A DNA stretch of 64,000 nucleotides from Yamagishiella unicocca (taxonomy: Eukaryota; Chlorophyta; Chlorophyceae; Chlamydomonadales; Volvocaceae). The DNA is taken from contig BDSL01000089.1 of assembly GCA_003116995.1 (NCBI GenBank), positions 310,001 through 374,000 of the forward strand, read 5' to 3'. The translations under genes and the position numbers were made by a program. Shown piece after piece: positions 33,801-43,112 of the stretch. Within the stretch, counting starts at the first letter, position 1; every line of letters starts with the position of its first letter. The notes beneath the pieces were generated by a model. The model made no database searches and was not told where the DNA came from. It saw nothing but the letters and a program-made list of their open reading frames with translations.

Positions 33801-36537
33801 CAGCAGCGGCAGTAGCAGCAGCAGCAGCGGCAGCAGCAGCGGCAGCAGATCCGGCAGCGGCAGCCGGGAAGGGCGCTCTCCGGGCGGGCGGGGCGTCCGG
33901 GTGGGGTGCGCTCCCGGGCTCGGGGACCGGACCCGGCCCGGGCAGCAACCCACCGGTCGGGGTTGCTCCAGGGGGGGCGCCCTCCGGCGGCCGCGGGGTC
34001 CCTCCCAGCCCGGCGCGCCCCCCCCCGCGCCAGCTGATGCACAAGCCCTCGGCTCAGCAGCTGCTGTGCTCGCTGCTGTCCGTTACGGGCGCCATCAGCG
34101 CCGCTGAGGAGGAGTTCGTGCTGCTGTACCTGGCGGTGGACGCGGCACCGGAGCCACCCGCCCAGTCGCGGCCAGGAGGGGCGGGGGAGGGCACGGGGGG
34201 GGACCGGGCAGCGGCCAGCAGCAGCGGCAGCAGCAGCGGCAGCGGCAGTGGCACCAGCGACAGCAGCGGCAGCACCAGCGGCGCCAGCAGCTCAGGACAA
34301 GGGGCAGATCAGCAGCATCAGCAGCCGCACCGGGCGCGGCAGCTGCTGCTGTGTCCGGCACATCACCAGCGCTCTGGGTTGGGGTCGGGGCCGCCCTCGG
34401 CCTCCCAAGCGGGAGGTACGGCGTCACGGGCGGCAGGGGCTGGCTCGACTGGCAAGGTTGCTGCTGCCGCTGCCGCTGCTGCCGCTGCCGCTGCTTCTGC
34501 CGTGGACGGGCTGCTGGGTGTGGAGGAGCTGCTGGCGGCCACGCGGCGGCGGCTGCTGGTGGTGGCGGACTCCAACATGAGCCGAGACCTGCGCCGGCTG
34601 CAGGTGCGGGGTGACCAGGGGCACCAGGGGGGCCAGGGGCACCTGGGGGGCCAGGGGCACCAGGGGGGCCAGGGGCACCAGGGGCACCAGGGGGGCCAAT
34701 CCGGCTGTACCTGGCGGTCAAGATCTGGCGGTAGCGGTACCGCGGGTTGGAGCTGCTCGAGGGCACCGGGGGCAGCAACTTGCGGGCGGAGCAGCTGGAG
34801 GGGCCGCTGAAGGGACCGCTCAAGGGACTGCTGAGCTGCTGACTCACCGCTGACCCCCCTCCTCCGCTCCCCCCCTCCTCCGCTGCAGGGCTGCGAGAGG
34901 GGCTACCCGCTGCTGTGCCTCATGTCGCCCACACAGCCCCCCGCGGGGCAGCTAGCAGACGCCGCCCGCTTCGGCTCCCTCACCACCATGGCACTCACCT
35001 GCCCGGCCCAGGCCCTGTGCGCCCTGTGCGCCGAGCTGGACCCCTCGCAGGCAGTGCTGCAGAGGCTGCAGGTGGGTAGGAGGGGAGACCCGTGGGTCGG
35101 CAGGTGGGGAGGGGGGAGAGGTCCCCGCGGGCGCCGTCATCGTGCCCGGTGCTGCGGCCGCGAGGGACAGCCCCCAGGCTTCCGCCTCCGAAGTAGCTCC
35201 GAAACCCGTGCTTGAAATCTGTCGCCTCAGCTGCCCCAGCTGCCCTGGTGGGCTGCCCCTGTGTGCGCGCAACCCACGTGACCGCCGGACTGCACACGTG
35301 ACTGCACACGTGACTGCACACATGACTGCACACGTGACTGCACACGTGACTGCACACGTGACTGCACACGTGACTGCACACGTGACTGCACACGTGACTG
35401 CGACTCGCGGTCGCTGCCGCCGCCTGTGTTCCAGGACGTGTTGGATGAGGTGATGCTGCAGCTGGGGGTGGAGATGGGGGAGCAGCTGGGGGCGGAGGCG
35501 GAAGCGCGCGGGCTGGCGGCGCGTGGGGTGGGCGCGTCCCCGGCTGCTGCTGCTGCTGGCGCTGCTGGCGGGGTGCCACACGGCGGCAGCCCAAACGGCG
35601 CCGGCGCCGGCGCCAGTGCCAGCGGTGGGGGTGGTGGCGGGGGCGGAGGCGGTGGCGGTCCTGCTCCCCCCTTCGCCGCCTGGGCCCTGGTGTTCGAGGA
35701 CGCAATGGCAAGACGGCTGCTGCTGCACTTCGCCTTCTTCAGGTACGGCACCGTACCATGCCGTACTCGTACGTCGGCGCATAGGTGGCATGTGGGGGGG
35801 GGAGAACCTGCCGTTTGCGGCCGTGGGGGTTGGGGGGGAGTGGTAGGGGGGAGCGGTGGGGGGGAGCGGTAGGGGGGAGCGGTGGGGGACTGGGTGGTGG
35901 TGGGTCTCGACTCTTGAGGGAGGAGCTGCGCGCGCCAGGTCGTGTGCGGGGCAGTCGGTCGTCCCAGGCAGTCGGTCGCCTCGTGCCCCCACCGTCACCG
36001 TCCAAGGTCCGCCAGCCAGCCTGCGAGTGCGCCGCCAGGAAGGTCTTCCGGTACAGCCGTACAGCACATGATCCGCTGCCCGGTACAGCAGCACCATCGC
36101 AGCCCTGGTCCCGACCCTGCGCCTTCCTGTGCGGCTCCCCCCCCGTCCTCCTCGAACCCCCCGTCCTTTTCTCCCCCCCGCCCCCGTGTTTCATGCAACA
36201 CCCCTCCCCCGCCGGTTTGTATGCCGCCCTCCGCCGCTGCTGCGGTCGCTGCTGGTGCGGCAGGTGCGTCATGTCCCTGCACCAGTGCACCGGGGGCGGC
36301 CAGGAGGCGATGATGCCGGACTGCTTCCCGCCACTGCCGCCAGCAGCGGACGCAAGCAGCGCGGCTCTGCGCCGGGGGGTCCTCCGGGCAGCCGAGGTGC
36401 TGGGCCGCAGCGCCCTGTTTGGTGGGGGCGGATCGACGGGGTTCGCCGGCAATGGTGGCGGCGGCGGAGATGGTGGTGGCGGCGGCGGTACCCAGGGGGC
36501 GGCGCTGACGGGCATTGCTGCTCTATCGCTGGGCTGA
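30804..36537 (+). CDS. SCAI: SCAI-family protein (UPF0682/DUF3550)
   Basis: Spliced model 30804-30988, 31425-31698, 32021-32050, 32435-32491, 32920-33023, 33214-33295, 33396-33521, 33779-34603, 34889-35071, 35435-35742, 36264-36537 gives 815 aa with all phases consistent. Family signatures are SLWQFQLSNR, then IANKIGQLYYNYYLRSGD, SYTFYDAIHTRQYF, IKVAELPLELYRMAQALEWQ, RQLMHKPSAQQLLCSLLS, LLVVADSNMS, PLLCLMSPTQPP and RRLLLHFAFFR. In animals SCAI is a nuclear cofactor that restrains MRTF/SRF transcription and acts in double-strand-break repair. Plant homologues are little studied, so the role here is inferred only by family. Ala/Gly/Ser-rich insertions at 33779-34030 and 34150-34500 inflate the length. 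Introns carry several minisatellites. Confidence 0.9.
32097..32243 (+). repeat. 16-bp minisatellite (GGGGTTGCGGATCCCA), about 9 copies
   Basis: This nearly perfect array in the SCAI intron 32051-32434 carries a BamHI site (GGATCC) in each unit. Confidence 0.95.
32490..32650 (+). repeat. 31-bp minisatellite carrying copies of a splice donor, about 5 copies
   Basis: Each unit includes GGGAGTGGCAGGTGGGGGCG. The SCAI exon end at 32491 reads GAGTGGCAG/GTGCGG, so every unit repeats a donor-like site. Confidence 0.9.
34612..34700 (+). repeat. G-rich 16-bp-type tandem repeat in a SCAI intron
   Basis: Repeats of CCAGGGGCACCAGGGGGG type begin shortly after the donor at 34604. Confidence 0.8.
35081..35101 (+). 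repeat. Intron motif copy (GGGGAGACCCGTGGGTCGG)
   Basis: This copy is near the donor of the SCAI intron 35072-35434 and almost identical to the ERV1 intron copy at 22670-22690. Confidence 0.55.
35275..35400 (+). repeat. 12-bp array of CACGTG boxes (ACTGCACACGTG), about 10 copies
   Basis: In the SCAI intron 35072-35434 the unit repeats with a 12-bp period. Nine or so units keep the palindromic CACGTG, one has CATG instead, and a further CACGTG lies at the left edge. Confidence 0.9.
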
Positions 36538-37747
36538 GCGCCCGCCTGCCCGCCCGCGGCATCCAGGCGGCGTCGAGTTGCGCGCCTCGCAAACCTGCTG
36601 CTCCTCGAATCCAATGGTACGCCATGTAACGCGATTCATCCAACTTGGTTGCTGTGCTCGTGCATGTCCGTGTTCAGTCCAAAGACAGGATTTAATTGAT
36701 TAGGCCGCGGGCAGCTCCGGAACCCCAACATTCCAAAAACTCTTTCAGCCATACGCTCATACCGGGGTGCCCAAGGTCCTAGCTACCCGCGGGTAACGAG
36801 GACGATGCATGCATGGTACATAACGCGTTGGGCTCACACCTCAGCCCGCAGGAATACGACTCCGCCGTGTGCAGTTCCAGTCGCAGTACTTCCACTTGCG
36901 GTTTTTTCACTTTCATGTTGTCCTCGTGACAGCATAGGTTTATATAATTGTCGTCAAGCCCGGGTAGACCCAGGACAAGAAGAGGGGCCCCTGTCGGTAG
37001 CCTCACCATTGCTTGATGCCATGCAAGATCCCGGGACATGCCGGATCATGGACAGCCACTTAAACATCTATATTCCGCTGTTTGTTTGTATCCATGCTGC
37101 TGCTCTGTGGTCCAACTCACCAGTCCGTCCCACATGTAGTACTCCCGTGATCCACGTGACCGTACCTACGCTAGGCTACGCCAGCTGAAGCCAAGCGTCG
37201 GAGGATTGTACTCATGCCTCGCACAAATGCGTAGCAAGCCTTAAGCCTCTGTAGTTGCATGTGGACTGTTGTACTCGGTTTTCGTCGTAGTCTACTGGCG
37301 TCCTGCAAACGCGCAGCCCACATGGCTTCCCGCATGATGCACTGCTGAGACGGTGCACGATGGCATCGCTATCGTATTAAGGAACTCCGCTCAATCAGCT
37401 TGCGGATGGAGGAAAGGGGCGGACACGACAACCTTCTCAGACCGAATACCGAATTCGAGGAAGACAGGAGTTTGCCTTTACAACTGGTACATCCCTGTAC
37501 ATCTCAATGGTGCGTGTGACGTTGACCTACCAAGGAAAGCATGGCCTCACGGACCTGGGGACGGCGCGAAACGGAGCAAAGTGGACCTGTCTGCATACGA
37601 CTCTTTTTAATCTAACCACTGCCAAACTGCCAAACGTAACTATTCCTAATGTCCAGCCACAATAGCCGACGGGAGGCCTCCGATGAGAATGGGTAAAAGC
37701 CGTCGGGAGTCGGGCGTCGTCCAGGTGCTAATGCTCTGCCTCTTGTA
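36538..37747. other. SCAI 3' UTR and intergenic DNA
   Basis: A TGTAA for SCAI lies at 36625. The rest is comparatively AT-rich with no supported gene. A reverse-strand TGTAA at 37478-37482 could end the minus-strand candidate at 37748. Confidence 0.5.
36625..36629 (+). terminator. TGTAA polyadenylation signal for SCAI
   Basis: TGTAA lies about 90 nt after the SCAI stop codon. Confidence 0.6.
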
Positions 37748-38690
37748 TCACCCTTGGTGCAGGCGTAGATCAAGCACCACCTCCTCTTTGGAGGACGCTG
37801 GCAGCGCGGTAACCTCCTGCACTCTACCCAGCATCTGCGCCTCCGCCCTGCTCTCGTGCTCTTGGCAGCCCGACTCGGGGTCTGCGCCGAGCACTTTGGG
37901 CACAGCTGCAAACGATGACTTTCGAATCAGCAAGCACACGAGGCCGCGTCTTGTAGGGTCGAGCCGCGCGGCCGCCTCCAGGGCCTTCCTGGCAGGGGGG
38001 TCGAAGCCGTGCTCTCTGCACACCCTTCATTCTCCAGGAGCCGCAGCCGCCGTGGAGATGTCAGACGGCGCGCGGCGGTGCGTTGAGGCGGCCCCCTGCG
38101 GCCCACAGCGCCACAGCAGCCAGCCCACCTGGCCCGACAGCACCACCCGCGGCATCGGGGCCGACATGCAGGGTCATGTCCTCACTCCACGCCACCAGGT
38201 GCTCCCAGCCGACAGACCGGGGTGCGGCAAGGAGCCCGTCGTGGTGCTCTGGTGGCCGCAGGGGGGCAGCGCGGGCCGCCGCCGCAGCAGCCTGAGCGAG
38301 GGGCAGCTGAGCCTCGACGCGGCGTTGCTGCCGCAGGGCTGGGCGCCATCACCGCCCGGAGCCCGCCACCGGGCGGGGCGGGATGCCCGATGTGGGTCGG
38401 GGTCCGATGGGGGTCGGGGTCCGACCCCCCCCCGATGTGGGTCGGGGTCGCCTCCTCGCCCTGATGGCGGTCCGGCGTGTCGGGAGCGGCGAGATGCCCC
38501 CGACCTGTCTGGGGGGCCACCCAGTGGGTCCCCGGCTCGCGGGCCGCCGCCAGCCGCCGCCGCCGCCGCCACGTCAGCAGCCCACTCAGCGGCGGCGGCG
38601 GCGGACTCCGCGCCGGCGGACAGGTACACCGCGAGCAGCTCGGCGCCATTGATGAGGCCGCAGAGAGCGGCGGGCGTACGTCGTACATCA
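37748..38690 (-). CDS. Unrecognised minus-strand gene (approximate model)
   Basis: Not recognised. The evidence is compositional. In the minus frame around 38530-38650 the reading ALCGLINGAELLAVYLSAG has almost only G/C third bases, while the plus frame there is rich in A/T-ending codons. Further reverse-strand stretches look globular: VGWEHLVAWSEDMTLHVGPD (about 38100-38210), and HGFDPPARKALEAAARLD to VLDLRLHQG ending at a stop (38010-37748), with a TGCAG acceptor in front. A reverse TGTAA lies at 37482-37478, about 270 nt past this stop. Exon borders and the start are not resolved. A plus-strand frame is open across the same region, so one of the two readings is spurious. Confidence 0.45.
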
Positions 38691-38694
38691 GGGA

Positions 38695-38760
38695 CGGGTG
38701 TATGTCGTACTCCAGCGGCGGGTGTATGTCGTACTCCAGCGGCGGGTGTATGTCGTACAG
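38695..38760 (+). repeat. 24-bp tandem repeat, about 2.7 copies
   Basis: CGGGTGTATGTCGTACTCCA plus GCGG repeats here. It lies at the point where codon bias switches strand. Confidence 0.8.
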
Positions 38761-38801
38761 CAGCGCCGGCGGCGTCAACGGCGGCGGCGTCGGAATTACA
38801 G

Positions 38802-40490
38802 CGACCGGCTCCACCCGGGTCGTGTGGGGAGGTGGCCGGCTGTAGCAGGCGCAGTAGGAGTAGCAATGGGGGCGGGGGCGGCGGGGGGGCGAGTCCAGGG
38901 CGCGCTGGGGCCTCCAGTGCTGAGGACGGCGGCAGCTGTTCCCCCCTCCTCACCTGCATCGCACCCACACCCGCCTCCACCTCCACCTCCACCTACCCCA
39001 GCCAGCCCACAGACCGGCTCGCGGCAGCAGGCGGCTCACGGCCGAGCGGCGGCACCGCAGCCGCAGCCCCTCCGGTCTCGGAGCTGTCGGCCGCAGCGGG
39101 GCCGCTGCTGGACTCCCCGCCTCAGTTCCTGGGTGCCTTCCCCGCGCTCTCCCCCCGCTGCCCCTCCGCCTCCCTAGGCGCCCACAGCCCCTCCGCCGGG
39201 TCGCCGCATGCGGTGCTGCACGAGGGCCGCTGCCCCCAGGCGCCCGCCTCCACCGCGTCCATCACCGCGGCACTGTCCCGGGCCATCATGTGCGGGGGGA
39301 CCCACTCCAGCGCCGCCCTGGTGTCTGGTTTCGGAGTGGTGGTTTCGGACCTGAGGGGGGACAGCGAGGAGCAGCACGGGGCGCTCACATTCCAGCAGCA
39401 ACCCTACGAGTACCTGGACATGACCGCAGGCAGGCGACCAGGGGGGCACCGGCCGGGCGAAGCGCCGGACCGACCCGTAGGGTTCTCACCGGTCGGCGCA
39501 GCGTGTGTCAGCAGCGGCTCCCTCCCGCTGCCCCTACCCCTCGCGGCGGCGGCGGCGCGGGAGCCCCTCGCGGCGGCGGCGGCACGGCTGAGCGGCGCGG
39601 GGGGCTCGTGGGCGGCTGGGGTGCACTGCTCCTCCTCCACGGGCTCGACGGGCGTGATGTCGGGCCCGGCGGGCCCCATGTCCTTACAGAGGCGCAGGAG
39701 CCGCCCCCGGGCGCCTTCCGTCAGCGCGGCCCAGGTGGAGCTGGAGGGCGAGGGGGCTGCAGGCCGCAGCGCCGCCTTCGCGCGCAGCAGCCGGCTCCGG
39801 AGGTCGGCCACTCAGCTGCCGCCGCAGGTGCCGACCTCGGCCTCAGACGCCGCCTCCTGCACACCGCTGTCGACCTCCTCGTCGCTGTGCGGCGCAGCGA
39901 GTGCGGCGGGGGGCTCCTCCAGCCGCAGCCGGAAGCTCCGGATGCTGGCGGCCGTGGCAGCAAGCAACGTCGCCGCCGCCGGCAGCAGCGCCAGCTCCAC
40001 CACCGCCCGCCGCGAGACGAACGAGTCGCGCCTGCCCTCGTCGTCCTCGCAGGGGCTGGCCGGGGCGGGCGCCGCGGTGGCCTCACCGAGGGCGGCGCCA
40101 GCGGCCGCTGGCGGCGGCGGCGGCGGCGGGCCTCTGACCAGCAGCGCTGTCGAGCCGCAGGCCCTCCGCCTCATTTCCTGCACGCTGCGCGCCTCCGACA
40201 TCAAGCGGGCCCCGGGCGCCAGGTCGGGCCGGGTGTGCACTGCGGAGGAGCTGGGGCGCCAGCTGCTGTCGGAGGCGGGCGGGGCGGCAACCAAGCTGCT
40301 GCTGACCAGGGCGGCGGGGGGCACTGCCGAGCTGCCGCCCCCCGCCAGCAAGTCCTCGCGGGGGGTGTTCCCGCCCATTGCGGAGGACGACCTGGGGCTG
40401 TCGGACGGCGGGCAAGCAGCCGCCGCGCACAACGAAGCACGCGGCAGGCTGCAGGGACCTCGCGCCGCCTGCGGCTGTGTGGTCATGTAG
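38802..40490 (+). CDS. Unrecognised low-complexity protein ending in a CaaX box
   Basis: Not recognised. From about 38900 to 40490 the plus frame has strong G/C third-base bias and reads as a Ser/Ala/Pro/Gly-rich protein. Its more ordered segments are QQQPYEYLDMTAG, RLISCTLRASDIKRAPG, TAEELGRQLLSEAGGAATKL and GVFPPIAEDDLG. It ends ACGCVVM, a CaaX motif with Met in the last position (farnesylation type) preceded by another Cys. The 5' end is unresolved. The frame stays open upstream to 37683, but codon bias favours the other strand upstream of about 38700. A phase-0 AG acceptor at 38800-38801 is used here only as a working boundary. No TGTAA was found close downstream. Confidence 0.55.
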   Translation, partial: RPAPPGSCGEVAGCSRRSRSSNGGGGGGGASPGRAGASSAEDGGSCSPLLTCIAPTPASTSTSTYPSQPTDRLAAAGGSRPSGGTAAAAPPVSELSAAAGPLLDSPPQFLGAFPALSPRCPSASLGAHSPSAGSPHAVLHEGRCPQAPASTASITAALSRAIMCGGTHSSAALVSGFGVVVSDLRGDSEEQHGALTFQQQPYEYLDMTAGRRPGGHRPGEAPDRPVGFSPVGAACVSSGSLPLPLPLAAAAAREPLAAAAARLSGAGGSWAAGVHCSSSTGSTGVMSGPAGPMSLQRRRSRPRAPSVSAAQVELEGEGAAGRSAAFARSSRLRRSATQLPPQVPTSASDAASCTPLSTSSSLCGAASAAGGSSSRSRKLRMLAAVAASNVAAAGSSASSTTARRETNESRLPSSSSQGLAGAGAAVASPRAAPAAAGGGGGGGPLTSSAVEPQALRLISCTLRASDIKRAPGARSGRVCTAEELGRQLLSEAGGAATKLLLTRAAGGTAELPPPASKSSRGVFPPIAEDDLGLSDGGQAAAAHNEARGRLQGPRAACGCVVM

Positions 40491-42439
40491 GCGACGTACG
40501 ACAAGACGGTACGACACGGTACGACACAGCGTAAACCGCACTGCACCGGACCGGAGCTTGGGGGGACGTGGGGCGTGCGGCGTGTGGGTTTGGGTGGCGG
40601 CTGTTGGGTTGTGGATGCAGGACGCAGGGTGTGAGAATAAAGCCGGAGGTCAGCACTGTGAAGTGAAGTTGAGTACGATGGAGGGGGGGCTGCGCGGCAC
40701 CTGACCGTGTGTGTCGTTGGTGGTGGTGGTCGGGAGGAGGAAGGGTGTGGGGGCGAAACCCCGGGATGCAGGGGGGGAGGTGAGCGGGCGGGCAGCAGCG
40801 GGCGTAAGGGCGTGCGGGGGTGCGGGCATTTAGCCGCCAGCTGCTGCCGCCGCCAGCTGCTGCCGCCACATTTCGGTGATTGGTTCTGGCGGGTGCGGTG
40901 GCGACGACGTGATGGTGGCGACGCTCACGTGTTGTCACACAACTGCACAACGAACGCAGCTTAGATGCAACGCGGCGAAACAAGGGCGGGCCATATCGCC
41001 TGCCGGCTATCGTACGCTTATTAATATGAAATGCACGCACGGATATGACGGGGGAGGCATAAGGCGCCAAAGAAAGGGAAAGAGATGGTCGGGGCTTCAA
41101 TTCGGGGCCTCAATGAGATTTTGCGTTGAGGTAGGTCGACCCCGGCCGGAGGTTCAGGACGGTCGACACGGCGCTCGTCGGCGGCCTGACCCGACTGACC
41201 AGTCGGAAAAATAAGGCCCCCGGGCCGCACTGGCGGCGGGGGCAGCAGCAACAGCGGGCCGAGTTGCGGCGGTGTGTCAGCGCCACGGCTGCGGTGCGGC
41301 TGCGGCTCGTACGAGGAGGGAAGAGGGAGGGAGGGAGCCCGGCCGGGCGGGCTGAGAGGCTGGGCGAGGGGGAGGGCGGAGGGGAGGGGCGCACGAGGCT
41401 GATGGACAGGTCGACCACTGCTGGACGGGGGTGCATGTACGGTACTCCACTGGGTGGGTGCTCGCGGCTGGTGGGCGGCGGGCGGTGTGCGTGTGTGTGT
41501 GGTGTTGGTGTCGTACGACGCATCAACTTAGTGAGTAACGCCGTACTGCCTTACATCATGCATGCGCTCATGCCTTCTTCCATCGTCTAAGCTCCTGCGT
41601 TCAGTCGCGTTGCGGTGAGGCCGGTGGGGCGGGTGGGCGGCGGTGTGGGCGGCGACGTGGGCGTCGTGGTTTCGGCGCCTGGGCAGGGGGCGGGAGGCAG
41701 AGGGCAGGGGGGCGGGGCCCCAGTGCTGCCTGCCTGCCTGCCGCCCTACCGCCACACGTCGTGCCGAACCGGCAACCATTCAGACGGTGGACTTTCCTTG
41801 GTTCGGTTCGGCTGGCGCTGGGCCGCAGGCCCCAGCATGGAAGAGGCGTGTTTTGTTCTGGGAATGGAGGTGGGGGGCAGGAGGTGCGGCGGCACGGCCG
41901 CGGCCGCCCGGCTGCTGGAATAACGGTTGGCCTCCGTACGGCAGTGCTGCACCCGGTGTGGTGGCCGCATGACGCCACCGGCATCGTGGCGTGGCGGCCG
42001 TTGGTGTTGAGGTATGCGGTGGCCGTCACTCAGCAGCAGCTAGTACCTAGCCATAGGTGCCCCTTGTCGCATGTTTACCGCTGTACCGACACTGCGGGGG
42101 GACTGAGGGAGGAGATTAATATGCAGGCTGTAGCCATCGCTATGGCAGCAGGATGGGGAGTGGGATGAGGTGGTGGTGGCGGTGGTGGTGGTGGCTGCTG
42201 CCGTATTAGTAGACGGCAGCCCTGCTTTCCGGGCGCCACTTGTCGGGGTGCTCGTCCCGGAGCAGGAGCCAGGAGGGTGTGGGAGGGTGGCGGGTCCTCC
42301 TGTTGCTGAAACCCAACCACGCGATGGGTTTGCAGAGGAGTGCAGGTGGGGACTGCGGTACATGTGTGGGCCGCTGGGGCTGGGAGGTGGGCTGATGAGA
42401 GGTGGACTAATAGGAGAGCCGCCCTAGTCGGGGGCTGTA

Positions 42440-42640
42440 AGGTCGGTGTCGATGGTCACACACGGGCCCCCCCCGCGGGCCTCCGCACTGCCAATCCTCC
42501 CACTCCAGCATGCACCTCGAAACGACTGTCCTAAAAGGATTCCCTTGCAATCCCACTCCGGACCCAAGAAACGTCACTCGCCACCAGCTCACCCGCCAGA
42601 GCCTCCCCCCAACACACCGCAATCCCGCTAGCTTAGCCGT
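42440..42640 (-). repeat. Diverged copy of the dispersed repeat family (copy D)
   Basis: CTCCAGCATGCACCTCGAAA, followed by a TGTCCTAAAAGGATTCCC block and later CTAGCTTAGCCGTTATG, corresponds to the CCAGCATGCATCTCAAAAC and TAGCTTAGCCGCC blocks of copy B, though in a partly rearranged order. Confidence 0.5.
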
Positions 42641-42871
42641 TATGTAGCAGGCTGCACGCGAGCAACTGAAAACAACTACTCACAACCGAAAACCCCAGCC
42701 CGGCGGGGGAGGCGGCTGCAGCCCTCTTGTCCTAGCAGCCCTCCTTAAGCGACCCACACCGGTCACTGCCCAAGAAACTATTTCCTCGCCACCACCTCCG
42801 CCTCCGGCACCCTCATGTGCGCACCTCGCCCCCCCGCCTCCCCCCCTAGGGGCTGGTCCGCTGGGCGCTGT

Positions 42872-43110
42872 AACCGTCTGTAGGCGGCATGGCTGTAGCC
42901 GTCTGTATGCCCCATGGCTGTAGCCGTCTATAGGCCCCATGGCTGTAGCCGTCTATAGGCCCCATGGCTGTAGCCGTCTATAGGCCCCATGGCTGTAGCC
43001 GTCTGTAGGCCCCATGACTGTAGCCGTCTATAGGCCCCATGGCTGTAGCCGTCTATAGGCCCCATGGCTGTAGCCGTCTGTAGACCCCATGGCTGTAGCC
43101 GCCTGTAGGC
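42872..43110. repeat. 25-bp minisatellite, about 9 copies
   Basis: The unit CCATGGCTGTAGCCGTCTAT plus AGGCC repeats with TCTGTAGG variants. The array ends within a few bases of the acyltransferase stop codon (43113), so it must lie in the transcribed 3' region. Confidence 0.9.
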
Positions 43111-43112
43111 CC

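Larger units (their letters stand above)
40491..43112. other. Intergenic DNA with repeats
   Basis: No gene is supported on either strand. Short open frames are GC-skew artefacts. The stretch contains a diverged dispersed-repeat copy (42440-42640) and a 25-bp minisatellite (42872-43110). Confidence 0.5.

Noticed and set aside
35275..35400. CRISPR-like array
   Set aside because: The 12-bp units have no spacers and lie in a eukaryotic intron.
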